64,000 nt of DNA from a virus: positions 1 through 64,000 of IMG/VR virus record IMGVR_UViG_3300028423_000861. One strand, 5' to 3'. This document shows, in pieces, positions 1 to 7,918 of the stretch. Below the pieces are notes generated by a model. It did no database searches, had not been told where the DNA came from, and saw only the letters and a list, made by a program, of their open reading frames with translations. The position numbers and the translations under genes were made by a program. Position 1 is the first letter of the stretch; the number at the start of each line of letters is the position of its first letter.

Positions 1-177
1 ATTTGCTTCTAGTGTGGCTTTTTCCTGCACAAGGTAATCATTCCTTTGTTGTAGATTGTCTACATAACGATAAGCCGCATAAATGCTACCTCCTATTGCT
101 GCAAACAATGCAAGAAATGCAATGATACGGAACCATCTGATTCCACCTGAGAAAAAGCCAGATAATGTTGAAATCAT
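1..177 (-). CDS. Partial small membrane protein, possibly spanin-like
   Basis: Reading leftwards from an ATG at 177, an open frame of 59 codons runs off the window edge. The visible part has a short N-terminus, one hydrophobic membrane segment at about residues 16-35 and then a polar, charged stretch ([16 protein letters not shown]) that looks like the start of a coiled coil. This architecture resembles Rz-type inner-membrane spanins, but it is not diagnostic. The ATG overlaps the stop of infA in an ATGA arrangement, so the two are probably translationally coupled. The C-terminus lies outside the window. Confidence 0.6.
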   Translation of the reverse strand, partial: MISTLSGFFSGGIRWFRIIAFLALFAAIGGSIYAAYRYVDNLQQRNDYLVQEKATLEAN

Positions 178-395
178 TTTTTGTGCCTATATGTAATGCG
201 TCCTTTTGAGAGATCGTATGGAGTTAATTCTACGTCTACTCGGTCTCCAAGCAAGATGTTGATATTAAATTTTCGAATCTTGCCGCTTATAATGCCTAGA
301 ATTTCGTGGTTGTTTTCCAACTTAATACGAAAAGTTGCGTTGGGCAGGCATTCAATTACTTCACCTTGAATTACAATTGATTCTTCTTTGGGCAT
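174..395 (-). CDS. infA: Translation initiation factor IF-1
   Basis: A 73-residue protein the length of bacterial IF-1, an OB-fold protein that occupies the A site of the 30S subunit during initiation. Family hallmarks are clear: an N-terminal [11 protein letters not shown] strand, [18 protein letters not shown] in the middle, SGKIRK, and the C-terminal [15 protein letters not shown] block. It sits upstream of a small membrane protein and downstream of a 330-residue unknown. Phage-encoded IF-1 is uncommon, and because it is intact it could alter host initiation or simply supplement it. The assignment by motif is strong; the role in infection is inference. Confidence 0.95.
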   Translation of the reverse strand: MPKEESIVIQGEVIECLPNATFRIKLENNHEILGIISGKIRKFNINILLGDRVDVELTPYDLSKGRITYRHKK

Positions 396-403
396 ATGTT
401 TTA

Positions 404-1396
404 TTATTTTCCTAAATACTGTTTACGATATTCGTAACGACTGTCTGTGATGTCACGACGGAAATTTTCTCTATCAAATTTAACTTCTTTTTTGACGTTG
501 AATGCTCGATATGTCCACTCGCCATCATCTCGACTGGTGATTTGATCAACGCTATTTAGCATGTCCTGGATCTTTTCAAATAGTTCAGTGTCACGTTGAA
601 ATTCAACAAACACTTTCCATGAACCATCTTCATCCGGGGCACCTGCTACTTCAACATCAAGATGTTCTACTGATCCTGTTTCAATGAAATTTGCCAAGTC
701 TTTGGCAGGGTCTTCATATGTCACGTCAAATGCCACAACAACAGTGTCCTCTTCAGACCCAATTTTAGGTTTGTGTAAATCGATCATGATATTGCTTGAT
801 ACTAGCCCTTTGAGATCTTCGAAAGAAACACCTTCACTGATCCTGGTTCTGCTTTCTCTAATGTTTGTATCTTGGTCGTCTTCGGCATCTCTTGCATTTC
901 TATCTACATCTAGCCCCTGATCATACGCATCAATAACATCATCAAGATCAATTTCATCAGCAATTGAACTGATTTTCTTAACATTGTAATCAGTAAGAAG
1001 GTGGCGAGGCATTACAATTTTGACCACGTATACATTGGTAGTAGACGTGTCAGGAACACGAGTGTTTCTTTCTGGACTTTGAACAAGATCATCTGGTGTT
1101 TTAATTTTGACATTACTGGTCAATTTTTCTTTCTGAAAGAACACATAGCAACCATGTTTAATCAAACGCTCAGAAGCAATGGGATTGGGCATGTGCTTTT
1201 CCGGATACATTAGATAAACCTCAACCCAGTATTTGCTGATTATAGGTCCTTTGATCACTTCTCCTTTGATCCAATTTTCATATGCATAGATATGAAGATC
1301 ATCAAGGATACCTTCGAATTCGATAAGGACGTCTAGAGTATTTTTGTTTTTCTTGATATTGCTAATAGTAGAAGCAATTTCATTGATATCAATCAT
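404..1396 (-). CDS. Conserved-looking hypothetical protein, 330 aa
   Basis: I do not recognise this protein. It is soluble, acidic and without membrane segments. A disordered, highly charged linker at about residues 160-185 (rich in D, R and E) separates an N-terminal part with hydrophobic strands from a C-terminal part of about 130 residues with regular beta/alpha character. It begins 25 bases below a late-promoter-like octamer (CATAAATA), with AGGAT just before the ATG, so late expression is possible. It precedes infA on the same strand. Confidence 0.75.
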   Translation of the reverse strand: MIDINEIASTISNIKKNKNTLDVLIEFEGILDDLHIYAYENWIKGEVIKGPIISKYWVEVYLMYPEKHMPNPIASERLIKHGCYVFFQKEKLTSNVKIKTPDDLVQSPERNTRVPDTSTTNVYVVKIVMPRHLLTDYNVKKISSIADEIDLDDVIDAYDQGLDVDRNARDAEDDQDTNIRESRTRISEGVSFEDLKGLVSSNIMIDLHKPKIGSEEDTVVVAFDVTYEDPAKDLANFIETGSVEHLDVEVAGAPDEDGSWKVFVEFQRDTELFEKIQDMLNSVDQITSRDDGEWTYRAFNVKKEVKFDRENFRRDITDSRYEYRKQYLGK

Positions 1397-1420
1397 GCGA
1401 AAATCCTGTATGCTTACTCT

Positions 1421-1428
1421 TATTTATG
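1421..1428 (-). promoter_or_regulatory. T4-like late promoter octamer CATAAATA
   Basis: Read on the minus strand the octamer is CATAAATA, one base from the T4 late consensus TATAAATA, 25 bases before the ATG of the 330-residue gene. A 7-bp inverted repeat (TAGCGAG at 1434-1440 and CTCGCTA at 1470-1476) lies between it and phoH and could be an operator for the divergent pair. Confidence 0.45.
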
Positions 1429-1532
1429 CTCTCTAGCGAGATCATATATCTGTGCAAATTTATACAAAGCTCGCTAAATATTTGCGTGGACAGTTGGACG
1501 GCTTTGCGCCAACCAACAGGGAGACATAACAA

Positions 1533-2264
1533 GTGTCAAAAAAATCTAGAAGAGCTCGTAAGGCTCAATACAACGAACAACAGAATCAAGTGATTGATTT
1601 TAGTCAGTTCAAAAAGCGAGCAACAAGGGTAAACATTCTACCTAAAAACATAGCACAAGAAGATTATCTCGCGCTTCTTGACAACCCACAAAAAGATATT
1701 GTATTTGCAACAGGTCCTGCAGGAACAGGAAAAACCATGATAGCGGTTCTTGCTGCAATACGCGCTCTTAAACAGGGCGTTGTGGAAAAAATCGTGGTGA
1801 CACGTCCCGCAGTGAGCGTCGACGAACAACACGGTTTTCTTCCTGGGTCATTGGTAGAAAAAATGGCACCTTGGACAAGACCTATTTTCGATGTATTCGA
1901 AGAGTATTATTCTCCTCGTGAAATTGAAGCGATGATCGCGGAGAACATTATTGAAATTGCGCCGCTTGCATTCATGCGAGGACGCACATTCAAAAACGCT
2001 TGGATTATTGCTGATGAAATGCAAAATGCAACACCCAATCAAATGAAAATGTTGCTTACACGCATTGGCGAAGGAAGCCGTATTATTGTTACAGGCGACC
2101 TTGCACAGCATGATCGTGGTTATGATAACAACGGATTGAAAGATTTTGTCCGTCGTATCAGCGAAGATAACCAAAGAATCGGCGCCGTGGAATTTGAACA
2201 GGGCGACGTGGAAAGACATCCCGCTGTAAAGGAGGTATTGGAAATTTATGGTGGCGAGACTTAA
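1533..2264 (+). CDS. phoH: PhoH family ATPase
   Basis: A 243-residue P-loop protein of the PhoH family, widespread in marine phages and often tied to phosphate stress, although its biochemical role in phages is unresolved. Walker A is GPAGTGKT at residues 61-68 and Walker B is WIIADEMQN at 157-165. A basic N-terminal tail (KKSRRARKAQ) precedes the core. The start is GTG at 1533, with a GGGAG ribosome site 10 bases upstream. It is one of only five plus-strand genes and ends 3 bases from the stop of the convergent HAD gene. Confidence 0.93.
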   Translation: MSKKSRRARKAQYNEQQNQVIDFSQFKKRATRVNILPKNIAQEDYLALLDNPQKDIVFATGPAGTGKTMIAVLAAIRALKQGVVEKIVVTRPAVSVDEQHGFLPGSLVEKMAPWTRPIFDVFEEYYSPREIEAMIAENIIEIAPLAFMRGRTFKNAWIIADEMQNATPNQMKMLLTRIGEGSRIIVTGDLAQHDRGYDNNGLKDFVRRISEDNQRIGAVEFEQGDVERHPAVKEVLEIYGGET

Positions 2265-2267
2265 TCG

Positions 2268-2843
2268 TTAGCCAAGAATCATTTCGCAAATCTGATTCCA
2301 ATTGTCCACACACACTAAATTATCACGGTCACTATCCTGGTTATAACGGTGATTCATCAAAATTGATTTCAAGCCCAGCTCGTGTCCTACTCGTGCATTA
2401 TATGCCTTGTCTTCAATCCAATATAAACCAGAGTTAGCATAAGGCTGCAATGATTTTTCTTTTGTTGCCGTGAGTGGCAGCACCGTGAGATCTACAAAGG
2501 CTTCAGTTCCAAAGACACGTTCAAGATTTAACATCCTGAGCTCTTCGCTATAAGGGTCCTGTCCCATGGATGTAATAGCATGGAATCGATATCCTTGATC
2601 AACCAGACGAGCTACGCCAGACCGCGCATCGCGCAATGGCGGCAAACCCAACATCCAACTTGAACCATTATATTCAGTTACATGTCGTTTAGCTTCATCT
2701 TCAGTCATGCCATGGTAGTGTTCGTTCAACCAATAACTGTTGCTCTGGATTCTATCATGACCACGAGATTTCATCCAGGCATGAAATTGATTTTCCCAGT
2801 CGAGAAGAACACCATCAACGTCAGTTAAGATTAACTTTTTCAA
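2268..2843 (-). CDS. HAD-family 5'(3')-deoxyribonucleotidase-like phosphatase
   Basis: A 191-residue HAD-superfamily phosphatase. The nucleophile motif ILTDVDGVLLDW is at the N-terminus, a motif II-like AITSMG is near residue 90, and the acidic motif YWIEDKAYNA is near residue 142. Size and layout match deoxyribonucleotide phosphatases that tune dNMP pools, though other small-molecule substrates are possible. The likely start is TTG at 2843, because no ATG lies upstream of the DVDG motif in frame and the codon overlaps the end of the upstream 61-residue gene. Confidence 0.8.
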   Translation of the reverse strand: MKKLILTDVDGVLLDWENQFHAWMKSRGHDRIQSNSYWLNEHYHGMTEDEAKRHVTEYNGSSWMLGLPPLRDARSGVARLVDQGYRFHAITSMGQDPYSEELRMLNLERVFGTEAFVDLTVLPLTATKEKSLQPYANSGLYWIEDKAYNARVGHELGLKSILMNHRYNQDSDRDNLVCVDNWNQICEMILG

Positions 2844-3006
2844 TTTGTCCCAATTCCAAGTCGATCTGATCGTTTAAAAAATCATTGACTGTATCAATTC
2901 CGACCTTTTCAATTTTTTCACCAGACACAGTTTCAACATAATCACGAATTAAAGGCTCTAAATCTTCGATGCAGTTATAATGAATGTGCTTTCTATTCTT
3001 GCTCAT
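2821..3006 (-). CDS. Small acidic hypothetical protein, 61 aa
   Basis: I do not recognise it. The ATG at 3006 gives MSKNRKHIHYN followed by an acidic helical region. Longer in-frame extensions would run through the gene upstream and are rejected. It overlaps the SH3-like gene by 14 bases and the HAD gene by 23 bases, so it belongs to the same operon. Confidence 0.6.
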   Translation of the reverse strand: MSKNRKHIHYNCIEDLEPLIRDYVETVSGEKIEKVGIDTVNDFLNDQIDLELGQIEKVNLN

Positions 3007-3244
3007 CTTGAATAATGTTCTCCCAACGAAAACTGCGCCACGCACCTTTATCAACGTCCCAGACACTTTGAACGGCAGGATTTTCTTTGCGCGTTTGTTT
3101 GTAGTTGCTTTCTTCCTTTTGTGGAAGATATTGTTCGTTAAGTGTGCAACGCATGTCTCTACGCTCACCATTCACTTTGGTAAAGCTCACAGTGGTTACA
3201 CCTTCATGAAGTTCTTTAAGAATTTTTTCTTTCATTTCAGTCAT
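2993..3244 (-). CDS. DUF2693-like (SH3-barrel-like) small protein
   Basis: An 83-residue protein with a short helical N-terminus and a segment resembling the DUF2693 family of phages: TTVSFTKVNGERRDMRCTL followed by NEQYLP. That family is predicted to form a small beta-barrel and has no known function. The ATG overlaps the previous stop (ATGA). The gene ends in TAG, one of the few amber stops here, with TAA five codons further on, which matters because the window carries an amber-suppressor tRNA. Confidence 0.75.
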   Translation of the reverse strand: MTEMKEKILKELHEGVTTVSFTKVNGERRDMRCTLNEQYLPQKEESNYKQTRKENPAVQSVWDVDKGAWRSFRWENIIQDEQE

Positions 3245-3681
3245 ATATTACTCGATAATTTTCTCATTGTCAATGATTGGTAGTATGAATCCATGTATTC
3301 ATAAGGATCCATGGAATGGTGTCCAAAGCATCTAATGTATATTATGAAACTAATTGATTGACTGTCGTAAAAAGAATCGAATTCTAACTCGAAATAATCA
3401 TTATTTTCTATTGCCCATTCTTCAATAGGATCATCTGGCCAAGTTGGAAATAAATCATTCATAATATGAGAAGAACATTTACTATAAACCTGATTCATTT
3501 GTTCTACTAGTTTTTTAATATACTGCATTGAACTTATATTATAGGGATTTATAGATTCTTGGTATTCTCCCCAATTGATATGGCCGAGATGATTTTGGTT
3601 TACAAACAGATGACATCTATTTGTATTGTATGGATCGATTAGCAATTGGTCATTGTATAATCGAGATCCTAAGAATTTCAT
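3241..3681 (-). CDS. Hypothetical protein with C-terminal TMxKL motif
   Basis: A 146-residue acidic, aromatic-rich protein of unknown function. Its last residues, YYQSLTMRKLSSNI, carry the motif [T/V/I]-[M/L]-x-K-[L/M/I] that recurs near the C-terminus of about 18 small proteins in this window. It overlaps both neighbours by 4 bases, which suggests translational coupling. Confidence 0.75.
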   Translation of the reverse strand: MKFLGSRLYNDQLLIDPYNTNRCHLFVNQNHLGHINWGEYQESINPYNISSMQYIKKLVEQMNQVYSKCSSHIMNDLFPTWPDDPIEEWAIENNDYFELEFDSFYDSQSISFIIYIRCFGHHSMDPYEYMDSYYQSLTMRKLSSNI

Positions 3682-4229
3682 TCATACATTCCAAGTTTTG
3701 TAAGCACAAATGCTTCACCCCAAGCCTTTTCATACTCTTCTGGCGAAATATTGTCAATAGGGGCTTTTACTGTAAGAAGTAGAGCATAATCCAAGTGACC
3801 ATTGTCGCTGCCAGTAAACCATTGTCCGGTCATCCAATGTTTATCATGAACACTGTCTAGCCATTCTTCATGCGGACCAGTCGGCCACATATGAGAAACA
3901 CGTTGTCCAATAGGAACATGCTGTTTATCCATTGTGTAGTCTTTTATGGATTCGCAAAGACGATCCATATATTTGTCAGTTTCCTGAACTGTGGGAGATT
4001 TTCCGATTTCAGCAGCGGCTACTTCTTCAACCAGTGTTTTGGGTATGCGTTGTTTGATCTTAAAGATAGTAGAAACGTGCTTCTTCCCTCGTTCATCCAA
4101 TTCAATTGTTGGATGAGAATAATGTATACGTTGACCAGACATGGAATATACGAACAAGCTACTCCACAATTGGTTGATGTTTGGCTTTGTGTCGTTCTTT
4201 CTGACTGAATTTGCTAGATTCAACGACAC
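3678..4229 (-). CDS. Hypothetical protein with C-terminal VLTKLG motif
   Basis: A 183-residue soluble protein of unknown function, rich in W and H in its second half (HMWPTGPHEEWLDSVHDKHW). It ends EAFVLTKLGMYE, a member of the recurrent C-terminal motif set. It overlaps the following gene by 4 bases and the preceding one by 10. Confidence 0.75.
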   Translation of the reverse strand: MSLNLANSVRKNDTKPNINQLWSSLFVYSMSGQRIHYSHPTIELDERGKKHVSTIFKIKQRIPKTLVEEVAAAEIGKSPTVQETDKYMDRLCESIKDYTMDKQHVPIGQRVSHMWPTGPHEEWLDSVHDKHWMTGQWFTGSDNGHLDYALLLTVKAPIDNISPEEYEKAWGEAFVLTKLGMYE

Positions 4230-4507
4230 CCCCTCAATGTTAGCTTTCCGCTACCATATCTTCTCGGATAGTTAGGATGAGGACTGTTTTCAACAATACT
4301 TCTCATTTCATGATCAACTACTGGAACGCAAACATATTTTTGATTATATGTTTCGCTGCGCCCGTTGTTACGTTCACAGCTCAAAACCCGCAAACATTCA
4401 CTATGGCTAATATGCCAGCTCATTTCTCGAGTGCTAGTGACCTCATGGCTTACCGCATTATAGCCAAGCAAGACCAACATGTATACAAGACCGGAACCAC
4501 TCATCAT
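4220..4507 (-). CDS. Small exported or membrane-anchored hypothetical protein
   Basis: A 95-residue protein with an N-terminal hydrophobic stretch (GLVYMLVLLGYNAV) that could be a signal peptide or anchor, then a polar part with three cysteines. The start is ATGATG after AGGAGATCT. A sigma70-like promoter stands directly upstream, which supports this frame over the open frame on the opposite strand. Confidence 0.65.
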   Translation of the reverse strand: MMSGSGLVYMLVLLGYNAVSHEVTSTREMSWHISHSECLRVLSCERNNGRSETYNQKYVCVPVVDHEMRSIVENSPHPNYPRRYGSGKLTLRGCR

Positions 4508-4533
4508 AGATCTCCTCTCTGGTTTCCAATCTT

Positions 4534-4561
4534 ATAATAAACGATTATTTCTCTTTGTCAA
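4534..4561 (-). promoter_or_regulatory. Sigma70-like promoter
   Basis: On the minus strand TTGACA (4561-4556) is followed 16 bases later by TATTAT (4539-4534). It lies inside the end of the coiled-coil gene and would start transcription of the 95-residue gene and those below it. Confidence 0.6.
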
Positions 4562-5009
4562 ATACATCGAACATGCTTGTATCAATACCACCCAGCTTCA
4601 TCATGGTAAGAAACTCATTATACTGTTCACGCAAGGACTGATTTTCTTCTAGAATTTTTCTTGCATGTTCAGTCTTTAAATCCAATGACGTTAATTTGTA
4701 TGACATTTTATCACACGCATTCGAAAAATGTTTTACCTTATCATTTAGTTTTGATATTTCATCCTTTGATGACGCTAGAGATTCTGCCGTGTCCTGGTCA
4801 ACTTGTAAAATCCATTCAGAATCATATTCATAATATGTTTCATATGATGATGAGTGATCGAATCGAACATCCTGGCTTCTATTTTTGATATAGATATCTT
4901 TAACAGTTATATTATGATGTTCTAATTTATTTCGTATATGTCTGATTACATAATCAAATTCATATTCCCTCTCGGGCCCATCCACATAACTGGAAATTCT
5001 ATAAGGCAT
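4545..5009 (-). CDS. Hypothetical coiled-coil protein with C-terminal TMMKLG motif
   Basis: A 154-residue protein. The N-terminal half has beta/alpha character and the second half (about 80-135) is a probable coiled coil (SKDEISKLNDKVKHF and further heptads). It ends EFLTMMKLGGIDTSMFD, one of the recurring C-terminal motifs. Its start overlaps the stop of the clamp-loader gene by one base. Function unknown. Confidence 0.75.
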   Translation of the reverse strand: MPYRISSYVDGPEREYEFDYVIRHIRNKLEHHNITVKDIYIKNRSQDVRFDHSSSYETYYEYDSEWILQVDQDTAESLASSKDEISKLNDKVKHFSNACDKMSYKLTSLDLKTEHARKILEENQSLREQYNEFLTMMKLGGIDTSMFDVFDKEK

Positions 5010-5932
5010 CAGATATTCTCCAACTCAATCATCGTTGCTGCTAGATTGATCTCAGGATCGGCAACTTGTGTGTGTTTAACCATGCCATTACGTATGATCA
5101 CAATTGCGGCATCTTGATCTTCGTCACTCGAACCAAAAAAATCAAGGTTACGATAGAGGAATTTATAAATGTCATCAAAATCTTCAGGAGTAGCATTGTC
5201 ACAAATAACTTGCCGTGCCTCGCGCAGTTTGTTTTCACGAAACAAACCAACCATTTGCAAACGCCAGTCACTTGCAAGATCGTCACTGGCATCAGGAGGA
5301 GCCAAACGACCATCCGTAACATTCTGTTGCACACTATTGATGGTTTTGCGGAGGTCTGGATAGGTAGCTCGAACATAGCTATCAATGGTGTCTAAATCGA
5401 CTTCCACGCCCTCTTCGAGAAGTATCTCTGCTACTCTTGTAGTAAAATCTGTTTGATCCTGGTTAGTAATATGAAATTCTTGTAGACGGCTCTTAACGGC
5501 CGGAATGATTCTGTTCACATAATTGCATGTAAGGATAAATCTCACAACACTGTGATATTCCTCCATAACACCACGCAGTGCTGCTTGGCCGTTAGGTGTA
5601 ATATAGTCTGCCTCGTCAAGCAAAATAATTTTGAACTCACCCCAGGGCATTGTGCTGGCAAAGCGGGTAATACGATCACGGATAAGTTCAACACCATTGT
5701 CCCTACTTGCGTTAATGTAAAGAACATCAGCGTCTTCTACACCCAGGTCGTTAATCAAAACTTTTGCGAGCGTGGTTTTGCCTGTGCCAGCACTACCATG
5801 AAATAACAGATGCGGGATACTCCCGTCTGAAATCCATTGCTCTACTTGCTTGCGCTGTCTCTCGTCCTTGAAGACGTATTCTGAGAGTGTCTTAGGGCGA
5901 TACTTCTCAACCCATAGGTGTGATGCTGCCAT
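5009..5932 (-). CDS. 44: Sliding-clamp loader subunit, gp44/RFC-small type
   Basis: A 307-residue AAA+ ATPase that would load the sliding clamp at primer-template junctions. It shows the RFC signature WVEKYRPKTLSEYV at the N-terminus, Walker A GSAGTGKT at 46-53, Walker B LLDEADY at 104-110 and the sensor segment VKSRLQEF. The ATG at 5932 is preferred over one at 5971 because AAGGA lies six bases before it and the upstream gene ends at 5934. The partner small subunit (gp62) and the clamp are not in the window. Confidence 0.93.
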   Translation of the reverse strand: MAASHLWVEKYRPKTLSEYVFKDERQRKQVEQWISDGSIPHLLFHGSAGTGKTTLAKVLINDLGVEDADVLYINASRDNGVELIRDRITRFASTMPWGEFKIILLDEADYITPNGQAALRGVMEEYHSVVRFILTCNYVNRIIPAVKSRLQEFHITNQDQTDFTTRVAEILLEEGVEVDLDTIDSYVRATYPDLRKTINSVQQNVTDGRLAPPDASDDLASDWRLQMVGLFRENKLREARQVICDNATPEDFDDIYKFLYRNLDFFGSSDEDQDAAIVIIRNGMVKHTQVADPEINLAATMIELENI

Positions 5933-5933
5933 G

Positions 5934-6134
5934 TTATTCCTTGCTGTGTTTCTTTTCCCAGAACTCATCATTTGTGAGCTTGGTCATGTTTGCTATGCGT
6001 TCTTCATTTTCAAGACGGCGTTTTCTTGCCTGCCGAATACCCCACCAGAAATATAGTTTCCAGAATACACGTTTGGTCTTGAGCCAGTCAAGAATTTTAT
6101 TTTTCCATGAGTTTATGAAAGGGTGCGATGTCAT
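5934..6134 (-). CDS. Small basic hypothetical protein, 66 aa
   Basis: A short basic, aromatic protein (KTKRVFWKLYFWWGIRQARK) with an amphipathic rather than clearly membrane-spanning centre. It overlaps the upstream gene by 38 bases and no other ATG is available, so the start is uncertain. Function unknown. Confidence 0.55.
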   Translation of the reverse strand: MTSHPFINSWKNKILDWLKTKRVFWKLYFWWGIRQARKRRLENEERIANMTKLTNDEFWEKKHSKE

Positions 6135-6306
6135 TATCGTATATTTGTGCCATTTGATTCCAGAGAGACTGACGCTGCTCGTCTGTCATGCCAAACCCGG
6201 AAAAATCATTATTAACGGGTGCTCCAAAATCGTGCCGCCATGTATAACACATAGAAGTAATAATGTCTTCTCGTGTGCGGGGAGGTTTATTTAATTGGGC
6301 TGTCAT
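6097..6306 (-). CDS. Small hypothetical protein, about 69 aa
   Basis: An acidic soluble protein of unknown function between GroES and the clamp-loader operon. The ATG at 6306 overlaps the GroES end by 20 bases. An alternative ATG at 6327 would give 76 residues. Neither has a strong ribosome site, which suggests coupling to GroES translation. Confidence 0.6.
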   Translation of the reverse strand: MTAQLNKPPRTREDIITSMCYTWRHDFGAPVNNDFSGFGMTDEQRQSLWNQMAQIYDNDIAPFHKLMEK

Positions 6307-6601
6307 CACTTGTTCCCAGGATGTCATCGTGATCTACCAGGAAAAGTTTGTCTTCTTCACGCATTGAGCCATCCATGTCGATACCACGACTCCAACGTCC
6401 GTGTGGCAACAAGATATATTGTCCCACACTAATTTGGTCTTGGTCTGGACCAACATGTGTTACTTCAAACCAACGTGGGCGAATTGCTGATTCACCAAAA
6501 TCATCTTCTTTCATGATCACGCCGCCTTGTGACTTGCGTTCCATGCCCACGGGTTCTAACATACGGCCAATAACTTTATCACGTAGTGGTTTAAGTGTCA
6601 T
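6287..6601 (-). CDS. GroES-like co-chaperonin
   Basis: A 104-residue GroES-fold protein that would cap host GroEL, as T4 gp31 does to fold the major capsid protein. It begins LKPLRDKVIGRMLEP, has a mobile-loop-like region GMERKSQGGVIM at about 19-30, an enlarged central insertion (DDFGESAIRPRWFEV), and the closing strand KLFLVDHDDILG. No GroEL is seen in the window. It shares one base with the stop of the upstream gene. Confidence 0.88.
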   Translation of the reverse strand: MTLKPLRDKVIGRMLEPVGMERKSQGGVIMKEDDFGESAIRPRWFEVTHVGPDQDQISVGQYILLPHGRWSRGIDMDGSMREEDKLFLVDHDDILGTSDDSPIK

Positions 6602-6996
6602 TAGAGATCCTTTACATCCATGCTTCCATCATCGTATTCGATTTCGATATATTTTGTTCCATTATCACGAACTTTGGTATCGCGACGAATTTCCTTGGGT
6701 TCGAGCCCAGACGCTTCAACCTGCTCACGACGTTCTGCTTTTTTCTTTTCTTCTTTATCTTCTCGTGGTGCACCAGGTGCTTCACTTAGCTTCTTTTTTT
6801 CTGGTGCTGTTTTGGTGTCATGCACTTGTCGTGACCTTGCCTGCACAGTTTCCTTTACATTTCCGCTGCTATCAAGGCGGTCTCCGCGGGCATTCATTTT
6901 GATATTGCCAGGAGATACTGCTTGACGTTCTTCGTTTGCTTTTGCGAGCGCAGACATATCGATTACTCTGCCTTTTGCTGTTTTTACTTGCTTCAT
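6601..6996 (-). CDS. Highly charged, disordered hypothetical protein
   Basis: A 131-residue protein with a well-defined N-terminal block (AKGRVIDMSALAKANEERQA) followed by a low-complexity K/E/R-rich middle and a short acidic C-terminus. Predicted to be largely disordered. It sits between the DnaE-like fragment and the co-chaperonin. The function is not recognised. Confidence 0.7.
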   Translation of the reverse strand: MKQVKTAKGRVIDMSALAKANEERQAVSPGNIKMNARGDRLDSSGNVKETVQARSRQVHDTKTAPEKKKLSEAPGAPREDKEEKKKAERREQVEASGLEPKEIRRDTKVRDNGTKYIEIEYDDGSMDVKDL

Positions 6997-7505
6997 TTAA
7001 GAAATTCCTTGATGTCTAAATCATACAACAGTGAGTCTACTTTGTGTATCCCAATTAAATACAACACATATGAACTAACACTACTCCCACGACCTACTCC
7101 CCATATTTTATTATGCTCCCGCATTGTATCCACAAAATATGTAAGCCATTTGAGAACAATGAGCATGTCGCGGTTATTAAATTCATCTAGCTCATATAAA
7201 ACTCTGTTTTTCTGTTGATCTGTTTTGCATTTACTTAGCAGATAACTCTTGACATCTAAATTTTGATATTCTTCTGGCAAACGCCAGTCTGATAAGTTAT
7301 CGCGTATAAATTGTTCTTGCTCTTTGTGGCTTTCGGTCGACCATTCTATTACAAATGGAAGTCCAAACTCTTTACAATTCTTATTGAATTGGTCGACCCA
7401 GCCCGACTCGTCTACTACGAGATTATTCACTTCATCACCTTTATATAGAATATCGATCATGTCGTCTTCTGTAATAACGACCTGATGTAATTCATTGGTC
7501 TTCAT
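6993..7505 (-). CDS. DnaE (DNA polymerase III alpha)-like fragment
   Basis: A 170-residue protein whose C-terminus, IWGVGRGSSVSSYVLYLIG and then IHKVDSLLYDLDIKEFLK, matches the conserved GRGS segment of bacterial replicative polymerases (consensus GPGRGS..GS.VAY.LGIT.IDPL.Y.L.FERFLN). It stops before the catalytic aspartates of the palm, so it cannot be a polymerase. Upstream residues resemble the region that precedes this motif. It may be a conserved stand-alone domain or a remnant. Overlaps both neighbours by 4 bases. Confidence 0.7.
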   Translation of the reverse strand: MKTNELHQVVITEDDMIDILYKGDEVNNLVVDESGWVDQFNKNCKEFGLPFVIEWSTESHKEQEQFIRDNLSDWRLPEEYQNLDVKSYLLSKCKTDQQKNRVLYELDEFNNRDMLIVLKWLTYFVDTMREHNKIWGVGRGSSVSSYVLYLIGIHKVDSLLYDLDIKEFLK

Positions 7506-7726
7506 ACGATCCAGTCTTCTCCATCTTGCTCATCGCTCTCACGATATCTTTTAAGTTCTGTCTCAGTATACAAATCAACCTGAACTTCTTCAATCATACG
7601 CTCTAGCTGATCAATAATATGCATACCGACACCTGCATTGTATGCTGCGAGTCGCTTCTTGTTGAGCATTTCGAGTTTTTCTTGCAACTCTTGTAAGTGT
7701 GTCTTTTTGGGCTGTTTTTTTACCAT
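7502..7726 (-). CDS. Small coiled-coil hypothetical protein, 74 aa
   Basis: A mostly helical protein with a heptad-like segment (THLQELQEKLEMLNKKRLA) and an acidic C-terminus. The ATG at 7726 is favoured because a promoter lies just upstream and extensions would cross it. Function unknown. Confidence 0.65.
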   Translation of the reverse strand: MVKKQPKKTHLQELQEKLEMLNKKRLAAYNAGVGMHIIDQLERMIEEVQVDLYTETELKRYRESDEQDGEDWIV

Positions 7727-7739
7727 AATCTGATATATA

Positions 7740-7768
7740 CTTATACAATAAAAATAACAAGGAGTCAA
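7740..7768 (-). promoter_or_regulatory. Sigma70-like promoter in a divergent pair
   Basis: On the minus strand TTGACT (7768-7763) and TATAAG (7745-7740) are 17 bases apart. Overlapping it, the plus strand has TTTACC, 17 bases, TATACA, suited to the 48-residue gene at 7772. The two promoters share the same DNA and cannot easily be occupied together. Confidence 0.55.
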
Positions 7769-7771
7769 GAT

Positions 7772-7918
7772 ATGGCTAAGAAAGTCAATGACTTAGCTGA
7801 GAAGATTGTAAAAACACGCAGGAAGCTTCTTAAAGCATGTGTTCGTCAAGACGAAAAGAAGATGATCAAATTGCAGCACAAGCTTCTCAAGCTAAATCTC
7901 AAAGCGAATCAAGACTAA
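7772..7918 (+). CDS. Small basic helical protein, 48 aa
   Basis: A plus-strand gene with a good ribosome site (AAGGAGT) before ATG. The product is lysine-rich and helical (KIVKTRRKLLKACVRQDEKK) and could bind nucleic acid. Its TAA stop overlaps the TAG stop of the convergent MazG gene within the same bases. Confidence 0.65.
   Translation: MAKKVNDLAEKIVKTRRKLLKACVRQDEKKMIKLQHKLLKLNLKANQD

Noticed and set aside
4277-4537. Plus-strand frame opposite the 95-residue gene
   Set aside because: The minus-strand gene has a promoter, ribosome site and operon overlap; the plus-strand frame has none.
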